A stretch of DNA of 15,774 nt from Promethearchaeota archaeon (GCA_030620005.1 JAUXAJ010000093.1:1-15774); one strand, 5' to 3'. Positions 8,180-15,373 are shown, counted from the stretch's first letter. The notes: a model not told the origin generated them from the letters alone. Numbers and translations: made by a program.

Positions 8180-9031
8180 TTAAAACTCATAAGAACATTT
8201 TGTACATAATAATTTCTTAGCATAGAATGGTTTAGGAATATAGCTAATAATTCGAGTTCGGTCTTCAATTTCTTTAATAGCAAAACCTGTAGCCCCACAA
8301 TTTGGACAAACTCGTCTTCCAGTCCCCTTACTTCCACTTGGACTCGTAATTGTCGGCGTTTCAGTACTAGGGATGGAACTACCCATATCAGGCGTTACTG
8401 TAGTTTCAACGGTTCCAAAACTAGATGCTTGAGAAGGTGCACCCTGTTGCGCTAAGGTGGATTGCATTACAGCTTGAGGCTCTTTTAATTCTTGAATCCT
8501 TTTCTCCTTATAAGCTAATTCTCCTTGTAATTTTGCAACTTGGGCTTGCAATGGAGCAATTTGTTGTTGTAGCAAGATATTTTGTTGTTCTAATTGATTT
8601 ATTTTGTTATCCTTATCTGCAAGTTGTTCTTTTAAACTTGAAAATTGGGAATTCATTTGATTAATTTGATCTTGAAAGCCATCAGCAGTAGATAGAAGTG
8701 ATTCGATTTGTTTTTTTAATCGATTTATCTCTTTATCTCTTTCTAAAAGGAATAAATTAAGTTCTTCAAGTTGTTTTTGTAGTTGATCAAAATCTTGTTG
8801 TGAAGGACCACTAGGTGCTGGGGGAGCAGGTGTTGGAGTGACAACGGAGGGTTGTGGTGTTGGCAAAGTAGGTGGAAGCATGGTAGGTGGTTTTACTGGA
8901 GGGGGCATGGTAGGGGGTTTTACTGGAGGTGGCATGGTAGGTGGTTCAACTGGAGGTGGCATGGTAGGTGGTTTTACTGGAGGTGGCATTTGTTCCTTTT
9001 TTTCATCATCATTTTTTTCGTTATCTGACAT
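8180..9031 (-). CDS. Proline-rich repeat / coiled-coil / C-terminal zinc-ribbon protein
   Basis: The protein has 283 aa, with an ATG start and no signal peptide or membrane segment, so is probably cytosolic. It has four parts. (1) A charged N-terminus, residues 1-14. (2) A proline-rich tract (15-75) beginning with four nine-residue repeats of type MPPPVKPPT, one with Glu for Lys. (3) A long Gln/Leu/Lys-rich heptad region (about 79-185), a likely coiled coil, followed by a Ser/Thr/Pro linker (186-238). (4) A C-terminal zinc ribbon with CPNC (242-245) and CTKC (276-279). Proline-rich linear motifs, a dimerising coiled coil and a nucleic-acid or protein-binding ribbon suggest a scaffold or adaptor, but no homologue with a known job is recognised. 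The previous gene on the strand is the histone deacetylase homologue, 197 nt upstream, so it probably has its own promoter. Domain layout is certain; function is unknown. Confidence 0.8.
   Translation of the reverse strand: MSDNEKNDDEKKEQMPPPVKPPTMPPPVEPPTMPPPVKPPTMPPPVKPPTMLPPTLPTPQPSVVTPTPAPPAPSGPSQQDFDQLQKQLEELNLFLLERDKEINRLKKQIESLLSTADGFQDQINQMNSQFSSLKEQLADKDNKINQLEQQNILLQQQIAPLQAQVAKLQGELAYKEKRIQELKEPQAVMQSTLAQQGAPSQASSFGTVETTVTPDMGSSIPSTETPTITSPSGSKGTGRRVCPNCGATGFAIKEIEDRTRIISYIPKPFYAKKLLCTKCSYEF
8879..8986. repeat. 4 x 27-bp in-frame tandem repeat encoding the proline-rich units
   Basis: Four consecutive 27-bp units start at 8879, 8906, 8933 and 8960. They differ by only a few bases, one change giving Glu in place of Lys. 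They encode MPPPVKPPT-type units in the 283-aa protein. The near identity at DNA level suggests recent expansion and possible length variation between strains. Confidence 0.9.
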
Positions 9032-9105
9032 AATAATCTTCTTTTTTAATATTTATTGAATATAAAAATAATTTTATAATTTTGATATGGTGTCAAAACA
9101 TATTA

Positions 9106-9166
9106 AGTAACTTCTTAAATAAAAGTGTTTTGAAATTTTCTAAAAACTCCCAGTAACTTCTTAAAT
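9106..9166. repeat. 15-bp exact direct repeat upstream of the zinc-ribbon gene
   Basis: agtaacttcttaaat occurs at 9106-9120 and again at 9152-9166, 46 bp apart, in the 197-bp gap between the histone deacetylase homologue and the 283-aa gene. Relative to the ATG at 9031 the copies start about 75 and 121 bases upstream on the minus strand. They could be operator sites or a chance or duplication product; the exact match is seen, the role is inferred. Confidence 0.5.
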
Positions 9167-9228
9167 GGCCTTACAATACTAGAGAGAAGGAATTGATTTG
9201 TTCTTATTAAAATTCATGAGAAATTTAT

Positions 9229-10320
9229 TCAAAAACAATCCCAAAAGGGGCTAAGATTATCTTTAAGTGCTGGAATTAGTTTGTTATTAGTATAATTCAG
9301 TATTTCTTCGCTTGATTTTCTGGGCTTTTCTTCAATCATTTTATTACACTCGTCGTTGAGAACTTTTAAGCAATTATATACTGCTATTGCTTGTTTATCA
9401 AGCTCGTATCCACCTTCTAGTGTGATTAAAATTCTTTCTTTAGCAAATTCTTTTGCGAGACCTTTAAGCATTTTTAAATAATTCGCTGGAGCTTGATAAG
9501 TCCAACCCATTCCCGTTAAACTGTCCGTCCAATGCGTGTCAAAGCCAGCAGAGATAAGAATAAATTCTGGGTTAAATTCATTGCAGATTGGTGAGATTAT
9601 TTCATTAAAATAAATTGGAATGACATCGTCAGCCGATCTAGGAGGCATTGGATAATTAATTATTTTTCCTTTTCCTTTACCCGAGCCAATCTCTCCTGTA
9701 AATCCAGTACCAGGGTAAAGCGTCCTGCCGTCTTGGTGAGAATTAAACATTACTAGCTCTCCATCGGATTTTGAACCGTTATAAAAGATATCAGATGTTC
9801 CATTACCAGCATGACAATCCCAATCAACAATAACAACTCTTTTAAAATTTTTTTCTCTAAATAAATACTCTGCTGCGATTGCCACATTATTAAAAATGCA
9901 AAACCCAGAACATTTGTAAGAGTTAGAATGGTGACCTGGCGGTCGAACAGCAGCAAACGTATTTTTTATGTTCCCACTTAGAATAGCGTCTATGGCTTTT
10001 AGATTTCCACCAACCGAGCACAAAGAAGCTTCGAAAGTTTTAGGGGATACAGAGGTATCCATATCAAGATTTTGGATGCGGCCTGTTTTTTCAGAAAGCT
10101 CGCAAACATCTTTTACTTCTTTAATTAAGCTTTCTTCGTGAACATATTTTATCTGTTCTAAAGTGGCTTTTATTGGTTGAATTAATTTGAAATTTGGATC
10201 GTTTAACACTCCTTTTTCTTTCAAAAAATCCATTATTGCAACTAATCTTTTATGACTTTCAACGTGGACCCCAATTCTATGTTCTAGATATATATCGCTA
10301 TATACAATTCCAGTTGTCAT
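9229..10320 (-). CDS. Histone deacetylase / acetylpolyamine amidohydrolase family protein (class II-like)
   Basis: The protein has 363 aa, with an ATG start and AGGA 6 nt before it. It is a full-length arginase/deacetylase-fold enzyme that removes acetyl groups from lysine side chains or acetylated amines using Zn. Visible motifs: VRPPGHH (125-131, the catalytic His pair), GFCIFNNVAIAA (139-150), VDWDCHAGNGT (165-175, with zinc ligands Asp168 and His170), LISAGFD (255-261, zinc ligand Asp261) and LEGGY (301-305, catalytic Tyr305). All core catalytic residues are present, so it should be active. The motif usually reads D-W-D-V-H-H-G-N-G-T; here the second His is Ala171, a non-ligand position. 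GFC.FNNVAIAA and AGFD..W/R..D.L.GM are typical of class II/AcuC-like members. It is divergently transcribed from the small GTPase across 147 AT-rich bases. The substrate cannot be told from sequence; archaeal chromatin proteins, other proteins or acetylpolyamines are all possible. Confidence 0.93.
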   Translation of the reverse strand: MTTGIVYSDIYLEHRIGVHVESHKRLVAIMDFLKEKGVLNDPNFKLIQPIKATLEQIKYVHEESLIKEVKDVCELSEKTGRIQNLDMDTSVSPKTFEASLCSVGGNLKAIDAILSGNIKNTFAAVRPPGHHSNSYKCSGFCIFNNVAIAAEYLFREKNFKRVVIVDWDCHAGNGTSDIFYNGSKSDGELVMFNSHQDGRTLYPGTGFTGEIGSGKGKGKIINYPMPPRSADDVIPIYFNEIISPICNEFNPEFILISAGFDTHWTDSLTGMGWTYQAPANYLKMLKGLAKEFAKERILITLEGGYELDKQAIAVYNCLKVLNDECNKMIEEKPRKSSEEILNYTNNKLIPALKDNLSPFWDCF

Positions 10321-10467
10321 TTAAAATCCTGGTGATATTAGAATATAAAATTTTTTATAATAATAATTTTAGATTTAATTATTTTATATATATACGCATT
10401 ATATTAAATATTTAGAAATTGTATTAAACTCATATTTATTAAAATTTTTCTTAAAAGTGATAATTCC
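10321..10467. promoter_or_regulatory. Divergent promoter region between deacetylase homologue and small GTPase
   Basis: These 147 very AT-rich bases separate two divergent starts. A TATA-like run, ttttatatatata, lies at 10382-10394, about 75 bases before the GTPase start. A GTGAT at 10457-10461 lies 6 nt before the GTG at 10468 and fits the archaeal ribosome binding site, supporting that start. On the minus strand AGGA precedes the deacetylase ATG. The promoters themselves are inferred. Confidence 0.45.
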
Positions 10468-10992
10468 GTGAGTGTTATTAAAGAATATGCCATTAAAATC
10501 GTTATTATCGGAGAACCTGGGGTAGGTAAAACAAGCTTGGTTCAAAAATTCGTATCCGGACACTTTTCTAAAGATTATCGATCTACAATTGGCACTAATA
10601 TTTTTACAAAAAAAATAAATTTAGACGAGAGAATAAAAGTAACAATGCAACTGTGGGATATTGCAGGTCAGGAACGATGGGTTTTAATGCGCAAACCTTA
10701 TTATAAAGGGGCAGATGGAGCTTTAATCGTCGGCGATTTAACAAGAAAGAACACGTTTTATCAAATAGAGAAATATTGGGTCCAAGACCTTAAGAAATAT
10801 TGCAAAAATCTACCAATTATTTTACTCGCAAACAAAAACGATTTAAAAAGAGATATAGCTGAAAAAGAAATCTTACTATCGGGAAAAAGATTAAATTTTA
10901 AAGAGATACTAGTTACATCAGCAAAAACCGGAGAAAATGTAGAAAAAGCATTTAAAATTATTTCAGAGCAAGCAGTAAAACATTATTCATAA
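10468..10992 (+). CDS. Rab/Ras-like small GTPase
   Basis: The protein has 174 aa, starting at GTG (no ATG near the N-terminus) with GTGAT 6 nt upstream. A complete Ras-superfamily G domain is visible: P-loop GEPGVGKTS (15-23), switch I Thr in STIGTN (39-44), G3 WDIAGQE (63-69) with the catalytic Gln68, G4 NKND (122-125) and G5 TSAK (150-153). The WDIAGQE motif and overall length are Rab-like. The protein ends KHYS, with no C-terminal Cys for prenylation and no extension, so membrane attachment as in eukaryotic Rabs is not expected. No GAP, GEF or roadblock gene is seen nearby. It should hydrolyse GTP as a molecular switch. Numerous Rab-like GTPases of this kind are a hallmark of Asgard archaea, and its target is unknown. 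Transcribed alone, divergent from the deacetylase homologue. Confidence 0.95.
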   Translation: MSVIKEYAIKIVIIGEPGVGKTSLVQKFVSGHFSKDYRSTIGTNIFTKKINLDERIKVTMQLWDIAGQERWVLMRKPYYKGADGALIVGDLTRKNTFYQIEKYWVQDLKKYCKNLPIILLANKNDLKRDIAEKEILLSGKRLNFKEILVTSAKTGENVEKAFKIISEQAVKHYS

Positions 10993-10996
10993 AATT

Positions 10997-11104
10997 ATGA
11001 TAAAATCGGGCCCATTTCAACTTGATTCCAATTTAAACACCGCTCGAAACATTGCTTTGGCGGAAGCGTTAAAAAAATACTTTGACTGTTCCTACACGGA
11101 GTAG
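10997..11104 (+). pseudogene. Possible remnant of the C-terminus of a TnpB-type transposon protein
   Basis: A 35-codon ATG-to-TAG frame begins 4 nt after the GTPase stop. It includes LDSNLNTARNIAL, which resembles the RuvC-III end of TnpB/IS605-family proteins (D-x-D-x-N-A-A-x-N-I). In that alignment the second Asp, probably the catalytic one, is Asn, and the rest of the protein is absent. The surrounding stretch 11005-11160 is visibly richer in GC than its neighbours (cgggccc, gtccggggatttcc). A degraded insertion-sequence scar is the best reading, but the match is short and could be chance. Confidence 0.28.
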
Positions 11105-11192
11105 TTGCAATCGTCCGTTGCCGACCTACCATTGAGTTAAGAGGATGTCCGGGGATTTCCAGATTTTTTGCTACGGTTAATTGGCTTATTCT

Positions 11193-12173
11193 TTATATTT
11201 TAACAAGAATCTTTATGAACTTTCTTTCTTCAAGTGCCAAATATCTTTCAAAAGTTTTTTGAATATCCCTTAAAGGAACAATTTCTGAAATTAACTTGCT
11301 TGCATCAACTTTACGTTGTTCAAACAACTTAATTGCACCTAAGATGTCTGTTCGATCATGTCCTAAGCACCCTTTTAAGCATATTTCCTTGTTATTCATC
11401 AAAAATATGGGAAATGAAATGGTACCTTTGAAAACTCCTTCTAATAGGATTGTCCCTCCTCTTTTTATTAAACCAATCGCCATCAATAGTGATTTTTCAT
11501 TTCCAGCACAATCAAAAATGAAAGTCGGTTCACCTTGTTTTTTTATGAACTTTTTAATTTTTGGCTTGCTTGCAGGAAAACTTTCAGTAGCGCCCATTTC
11601 CATTGCTTTCTGTCTTAAAAATTCATTAGGTTCGATAACTGTAATATATTCCGGGTTTTTTTCAATTAATAAATTATTTAAAAAACATAAACCAATATTT
11701 CCGCCACCGATAATCATTACTTTCTCATTTTCTCCGATATTGGATAATCTCATACCTCGTAATGCATTTGCAAACGATTCTATCATCGTAGCCTCCTTGT
11801 AAGATGTGGAAGCGGGTATGTGAAATAAGTATTTTTTAGGGACTTTACAAAATTCAGCGAAGCCCCCATTTTTAAAGATTCCGAGACCATCTAATTTTGA
11901 GGTTGAGATGTCAAGCAAGACATTTATGCCGCACACTTTATCACCTAATTTTACATCCATAATATTTTCTCCAATTTCAACCACTTCTCCCGAGAATTCA
12001 TGACCCATAATTAAAGGTGCCTGATATATTTTATATTTGTAATTAGAAATGTCCGTTCCACAAATTCCGCAATAATGAACCTTAACAATAACATCTTCAG
12101 GTCCGGGATTAGGTTCAGGGTAATCTTCTCGATATAAGAGTTTTTTTACATTTTCAAAGACAGCAGCTTTAAT
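11193..12173 (-). CDS. Zinc-type medium-chain alcohol dehydrogenase with non-canonical (ATT) start
   Basis: The first ATG in this frame (12008) is internal: it is the M of MGHEFSGEV, and translation upstream gives a normal MDR N-terminus, KAAVFENVKKLLY...VKVHYCGICGTDIS. Between the in-frame TAA (12179-12177) and that sequence lie only CTG (12176) and ATT (12173). Family members typically begin MKAAVFE, so ATT is the likely initiator (326 aa). With that numbering the catalytic zinc ligands are Cys38, His58-Glu59 and probably Glu132 in MIESFA. GGGNIG (156-161) is the Rossmann NAD(P) loop. The usual four-Cys structural-zinc lobe after GDKV is missing, replaced by a short loop. It should oxidise a secondary or polyol alcohol with NAD(P), like sorbitol, threonine or butanediol dehydrogenases; the substrate is not determined. 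It is divergent from the AOR gene, which could take its aldehyde product. Confidence 0.85.
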   Translation of the reverse strand: MKAAVFENVKKLLYREDYPEPNPGPEDVIVKVHYCGICGTDISNYKYKIYQAPLIMGHEFSGEVVEIGENIMDVKLGDKVCGINVLLDISTSKLDGLGIFKNGGFAEFCKVPKKYLFHIPASTSYKEATMIESFANALRGMRLSNIGENEKVMIIGGGNIGLCFLNNLLIEKNPEYITVIEPNEFLRQKAMEMGATESFPASKPKIKKFIKKQGEPTFIFDCAGNEKSLLMAIGLIKRGGTILLEGVFKGTISFPIFLMNNKEICLKGCLGHDRTDILGAIKLFEQRKVDASKLISEIVPLRDIQKTFERYLALEERKFIKILVKI

Positions 12174-12176
12174 CAG

Positions 12177-12319
12177 TTACTCAACTCAAAAAATTTTTTA
12201 AATGATAATATTATTTCTATGATCTTTTATTTAATCTTTTCTCTAAATTAATGAAAAAATCTCAAAATTTATTGAAATTCAATTATTAACAATAATATCA
12301 TTCATTTTTAATTTAAACA
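12177..12319. promoter_or_regulatory. Divergent intergenic region between alcohol dehydrogenase and AOR
   Basis: This AT-rich spacer of about 143 bases must hold the promoters for both divergent genes. No ribosome binding site precedes the AOR ATG at 12320 (the sequence before it is tttaatttaaaca), which would fit a leaderless or short-leader transcript. I see no confident TATA box or operator. Confidence 0.35.
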
Positions 12320-14161
12320 ATGCCAAATGCAGAATATTACGGATTTATTGGTAAGTTATTAAGAATCGATTTAACTAATAAATCAATTTTAAAAGAGAAT
12401 ATAAATCCAGAAAAAAGTTTTTTGTTTTTTGGTGGAGCCGGATATGCTTGTCGATATTTATTTGATTTAATTGATAAAGACACAGATCCTCTTTCTCCTC
12501 AAAATATTTTAATGGTAATGACAGGACCGCTTTGTTTAACGGGTGCACCCTCATTTGGAAGGCTCGCTATTTGTTCAAAATCACCTCTTACGGGTTTATG
12601 GGGGGAAGCTAACTGTGGAGGGTTTTTTAGTTCAGAATTGAAAAAAGCCGGTTACGATGGCTTAATTATCTCTGGAAAATCAGAAAAACCAGTATATCTA
12701 AAAATCGATAATAATAAGGCTGAAATTTTAGACGCTTCAGGATTATGGGGTAAAGGTATTAAAGAAACGCACGAAAAATTAAAAATTAATGCTGAAAATT
12801 TAAAATTTAAGGTCATGTGTATAGGTCAAGCTGGAGAAAATTTAGTAAAGTATGCTAACATAAATTCCGAAGGAAGATCAGCCGGACGGACGGGATTGGG
12901 CGCCGTAATGGGATCTAAAAAGTTAAAAGCTGTAATAGTAAGAGGCACCTCAAATAAACCAAAAGTAGCTAATCCTGAAAGATTTAAGGAGATTGTAATG
13001 AAAACAACAAAATATATACTCAATGCAACGGCGACGAAAGGATTAAGAGAATATGGAACAAGTGCCGCAGTATTGCCTTTTCATTCCATTGGAGATCTAC
13101 CTATAAAGTATTGGTCACAGGGAGAATGGGACGATGTTTATAAGATAAATGGCGATAAGATCAAGGAAGAATACTGGATTAAAAATAAATCGTGTTATAG
13201 TTGTCCCATCGCGTGTGGTAAAATAATTAGAATAGGAAATAATGAAACAGAAGGTCCTGAGTACGAGACAATAGCTGGTTTTGGTTCCATGATATTAAAC
13301 AAGGATTTGGAATCAATAGGCATGGCTAATCGTTTATGTAATGATTTTGGTTTAGATACAATTAGTTGTAGCAGCACGATTGCTTTATTGTACGATATAT
13401 ACAATAAAGGGTTCGTTACAAAAGAAGATTTAGATGGTTTAAAATTGGATTGGGGTAACTCAAATTCAATGCTTGAATTAATTAATAAGATTGCGTTCAG
13501 GAAAGGAATTGGAAATTTATTGGCAGAAGGTTCTAATGCCGTAGGTAAAGAATTTAACATATCCAATGATGATATTGCCACAATTAATAATTTAGAGATC
13601 CCCTATCACGACATAAGGGCTTGTTATGGTTTATCGCTAACTTACGCGTTTGCTCCCCGAGGTGCGTGTCATACGACTGGAGACGTTTTTAAGGTTTTAA
13701 AAGAAGGGAATGAAGTTGATTTTTCTTCGATAGGAATAAAAAAAATGAACTTGTTGTCAAACAATAAAAAAATGGCAAAATATTCTGCCTTATTACACGA
13801 TTACAGGGCCATTGTAAACTCAAGTTTAATATCTTGCTTTTTTTCAAATCCACCTCCCGAATATATGGCCGAGCTTATTGAAAATTTAATGGGATATGAA
13901 TTCAACCTTGAATCGATTAAAATCACTGGAGAAAGAATATTTACCTTGAAAAGATTATTCAACATAAAAATGGGCTTAACATCTAAAAATGATTACATTC
14001 CAAAAATAGCCTTAACTCCGACTAAAGAAGGGGCAGTGAAAGGGATGACTCCTGACTTTGAAAAATTGAAAATGCATTATTATGATATAAGAGACTGGGA
14101 TCCTTTAACTGGAATACCAAGCCAAAATAAGCTGAAATATTTAGGTTTAAATAATCTATAA
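12320..14161 (+). CDS. Tungsten-containing aldehyde ferredoxin oxidoreductase (AOR family)
   Basis: The protein has 613 aa, full length for the family (about 600-630), with an ATG start. It should oxidise aldehydes to carboxylic acids using a tungsto-bispterin cofactor and pass electrons to ferredoxin in the cytoplasm. Seen: the N-terminal domain typical of the family (YGFIGKLLRIDLT at 7-19; FFGGAGYACRYL; TGPLCLTGAPSFGR at 68-81), a pterin-binding stretch SAGRTGLGAVMGSKKLKA (187-204), the [4Fe-4S] ligands CYSCPIAC (292-299: Cys292, Cys295, Cys299) with a probable fourth at Cys506 in SLISCFF, and APRGACHTTGD (445-455). Which subfamily (AOR, GAPOR, FOR or another) cannot be decided by eye. The alcohol dehydrogenase homologue is divergent, upstream; a metal transporter follows after 57 nt. 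No MoaD-like or ferredoxin gene is seen beside it. Confidence 0.95.
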   Translation: MPNAEYYGFIGKLLRIDLTNKSILKENINPEKSFLFFGGAGYACRYLFDLIDKDTDPLSPQNILMVMTGPLCLTGAPSFGRLAICSKSPLTGLWGEANCGGFFSSELKKAGYDGLIISGKSEKPVYLKIDNNKAEILDASGLWGKGIKETHEKLKINAENLKFKVMCIGQAGENLVKYANINSEGRSAGRTGLGAVMGSKKLKAVIVRGTSNKPKVANPERFKEIVMKTTKYILNATATKGLREYGTSAAVLPFHSIGDLPIKYWSQGEWDDVYKINGDKIKEEYWIKNKSCYSCPIACGKIIRIGNNETEGPEYETIAGFGSMILNKDLESIGMANRLCNDFGLDTISCSSTIALLYDIYNKGFVTKEDLDGLKLDWGNSNSMLELINKIAFRKGIGNLLAEGSNAVGKEFNISNDDIATINNLEIPYHDIRACYGLSLTYAFAPRGACHTTGDVFKVLKEGNEVDFSSIGIKKMNLLSNNKKMAKYSALLHDYRAIVNSSLISCFFSNPPPEYMAELIENLMGYEFNLESIKITGERIFTLKRLFNIKMGLTSKNDYIPKIALTPTKEGAVKGMTPDFEKLKMHYYDIRDWDPLTGIPSQNKLKYLGLNNL

Positions 14162-14203
14162 CATTAAAAAAAGATTTAACATGATTTAAAATAAAGATCT
14201 TTT

Positions 14204-14210
14204 AGGAGGA
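14204..14210 (+). promoter_or_regulatory. Strong Shine-Dalgarno AGGAGGA deciding a TTG start
   Basis: AGGAGGA lies 8 nt before the TTG at 14219. No ATG or GTG is available in frame at the N-terminus, so this site fixes the start of the metal transporter gene. Confidence 0.85.
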
Positions 14211-14218
14211 TTTCAAAA

Positions 14219-14917
14219 TTGACGGTTGATAGAAAAGAAGAGCATATTGCGGGAGGCGGCATCATACGTAGTATAATATTAGGTTTGAATGACGGGTTGA
14301 TCTCTACATTTACATTATTGGTTGGAGTTGCTGCCGCAACATTGATATCAACTGGAGGGAATACCATTGTTATTCTAACTGGAATTGCAGCCATGGTTTC
14401 TGGAGCGATTAGCATGGGACTTGGTGAGTACATATCATCAAAATCAGAATATCATTATATTAAAAACGAGATTAAAAGGGAAAAAGCGGAGATTGAATTA
14501 TTTCCCGACGAAGAAAAAGAAGAAGTTAGAGATATATTTAAAAATATGGGATTTAAGGGCGAAATACTTAACTCAAGTGTTGAAACGATTACATCGAATA
14601 AAGAAACTTGGTTAAATTTCCTTCTTAAAAGTGAGTTAGGTTTGGAAGATCCTGAAAATCCTGTAATTGGAGCAATATTGACATTTCTTGCATTTATTCT
14701 TGGGGCATTAATTCCACTTTCAGCTTATTTTCTAAATTTAGGTATAATTTCATTAGTGATATCTTCTATAGTTTCGTTTTCTATGCTTGCTGTAGTAGGG
14801 GCAACAAAAACGAGAGTAACGGGAGGATCGAAAATAAAAGGGGCCGTAGAAATGTTATTTATCGGATTAATTGCTTGTATTATTTCGTTCACAATAGGTA
14901 CATTTTTAAAACTTTAA
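14219..14917 (+). CDS. VIT1/CCC1-family iron/manganese transporter
   Basis: The protein has 232 aa, starting at TTG behind AGGAGGA. The family exports Fe2+/Mn2+ across a membrane, probably the cell membrane here, in exchange for protons. Visible: an N-terminal segment IIRSIILGLNDGLIST with conserved Asp25 in TM1 (about 15-43); TM2 (about 48-68) ending SGAISMGLGEYISSKSE (61-77), with the Met and Gly-Glu typical of the ion path; a Glu/Lys-rich cytoplasmic helical insert (about 78-147) corresponding to the metal-binding domain; then TM3-TM5 (about 148-170, 174-195, 208-231), with GATKTRVTGGS between TM4 and TM5, typical of the family. Five TMs in all, complete. It follows the AOR gene by 57 nt on the same strand and may be partly co-transcribed, though its own ribosome binding site makes it independently translated. 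A functional link to the iron-tungsten enzyme is only suggested by proximity. Confidence 0.92.
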   Translation: MTVDRKEEHIAGGGIIRSIILGLNDGLISTFTLLVGVAAATLISTGGNTIVILTGIAAMVSGAISMGLGEYISSKSEYHYIKNEIKREKAEIELFPDEEKEEVRDIFKNMGFKGEILNSSVETITSNKETWLNFLLKSELGLEDPENPVIGAILTFLAFILGALIPLSAYFLNLGIISLVISSIVSFSMLAVVGATKTRVTGGSKIKGAVEMLFIGLIACIISFTIGTFLKL

Positions 14918-15056
14918 TTTATTAAAGAATAAAATCGAAGGTTTAAATTCTTGAGTTTCTAAGTTATTGATTTTTATTAAATTTTAAATTAAATTTAAAA
15001 TCATTTTTCTATTATTTGTCGTAGAATTTGAATTAATTCAAAAAACAGGGAAAAAA

Positions 15057-15209
15057 ATTATAGTAGTTTTAAAATTAACATTTTTTACTGATTTTTCCAA
15101 ATACGATTGCGAACATGTAATTTTCGAAACAGAAGACCTTAATAGAGAGAAACTAGAAGAACTTCTGAAAGTAGCTAAAGAAATTGAGAATTATTTTACC
15201 CATGATTAA
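15057..15209 (+). CDS. Possible small ORF (about 50 aa) without a canonical start
   Basis: A frame open from 14988 to the TAA at 15207-15209 contains no ATG, GTG or TTG. Its second half has a protein-like composition: an alternating hydrophobic stretch (IVVLKLTFF), then an acidic/basic amphipathic helix (LNREKLEELLKVAKEIENYF). If real, it may start at ATT 15057 or ATA 15060, with aggg (15047-15050) as a weak ribosome binding site, giving about 50 aa. It could equally be a decayed gene or chance. No family is recognised. Given the ATT/ATA starts proposed for two other genes here, it is recorded rather than dropped. Confidence 0.3.
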   Translation: MIVVLKLTFFTDFSKYDCEHVIFETEDLNREKLEELLKVAKEIENYFTHD

Positions 15210-15373
15210 AACTATCTAAATATGGTAATTTTAATAATAGAGAATTAAAAGTTCAAAACAACTGATAATCTAAAACATCAATTATTTATACAAAACTATC
15301 TTAATACTAATTTAATAAATATTATCATAATTTAGGCAAATATTATACATAATACTTTAAAGGGTGATATTTT
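15210..15373 (+). promoter_or_regulatory. AT-rich upstream region of the right-edge membrane protein gene
   Basis: These 164 bases contain no convincing gene. A TATA-like atttataca lies near 15281-15289, and GGTGAT at 15363-15368, a perfect match to the core of the archaeal Shine-Dalgarno, ends 5 nt before an ATA codon. No TTG, GTG or ATG is available in that frame. The ribosome binding site is convincing; the promoter is inferred. Confidence 0.5.

Noticed and set aside
8083..8337. 84-aa minus-strand frame overlapping the zinc-ribbon gene end
   Set aside because: It overlaps the C-terminal CPNC/CTKC ribbon in another frame and has no ribosome binding site or recognisable domain.
8879..8986. 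CRISPR-like array
   Set aside because: The units are directly adjacent with no spacers, in frame, and encode proline repeats.
8838..9059. Gly-rich 73-aa plus-strand frame (GGFTGGGMV repeats)
   Set aside because: It is the complement of the 27-bp repeat encoding the proline-rich units of the minus-strand gene.
11296..11802. 168-aa plus-strand open frame
   Set aside because: It is antisense to the alcohol dehydrogenase, whose zinc and Rossmann motifs show the minus strand is coding.
11193..12008. Alcohol dehydrogenase starting at ATG 12008, or N-terminal truncation by frameshift
   Set aside because: The frame continues upstream without interruption through the catalytic CGICGTD motif to a normal MDR N-terminus. 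Only the start codon is unusual.
13195..13581. 128-aa minus-strand open frame
   Set aside because: It is antisense to the AOR gene over its Fe-S ligand region; no motif supports it.
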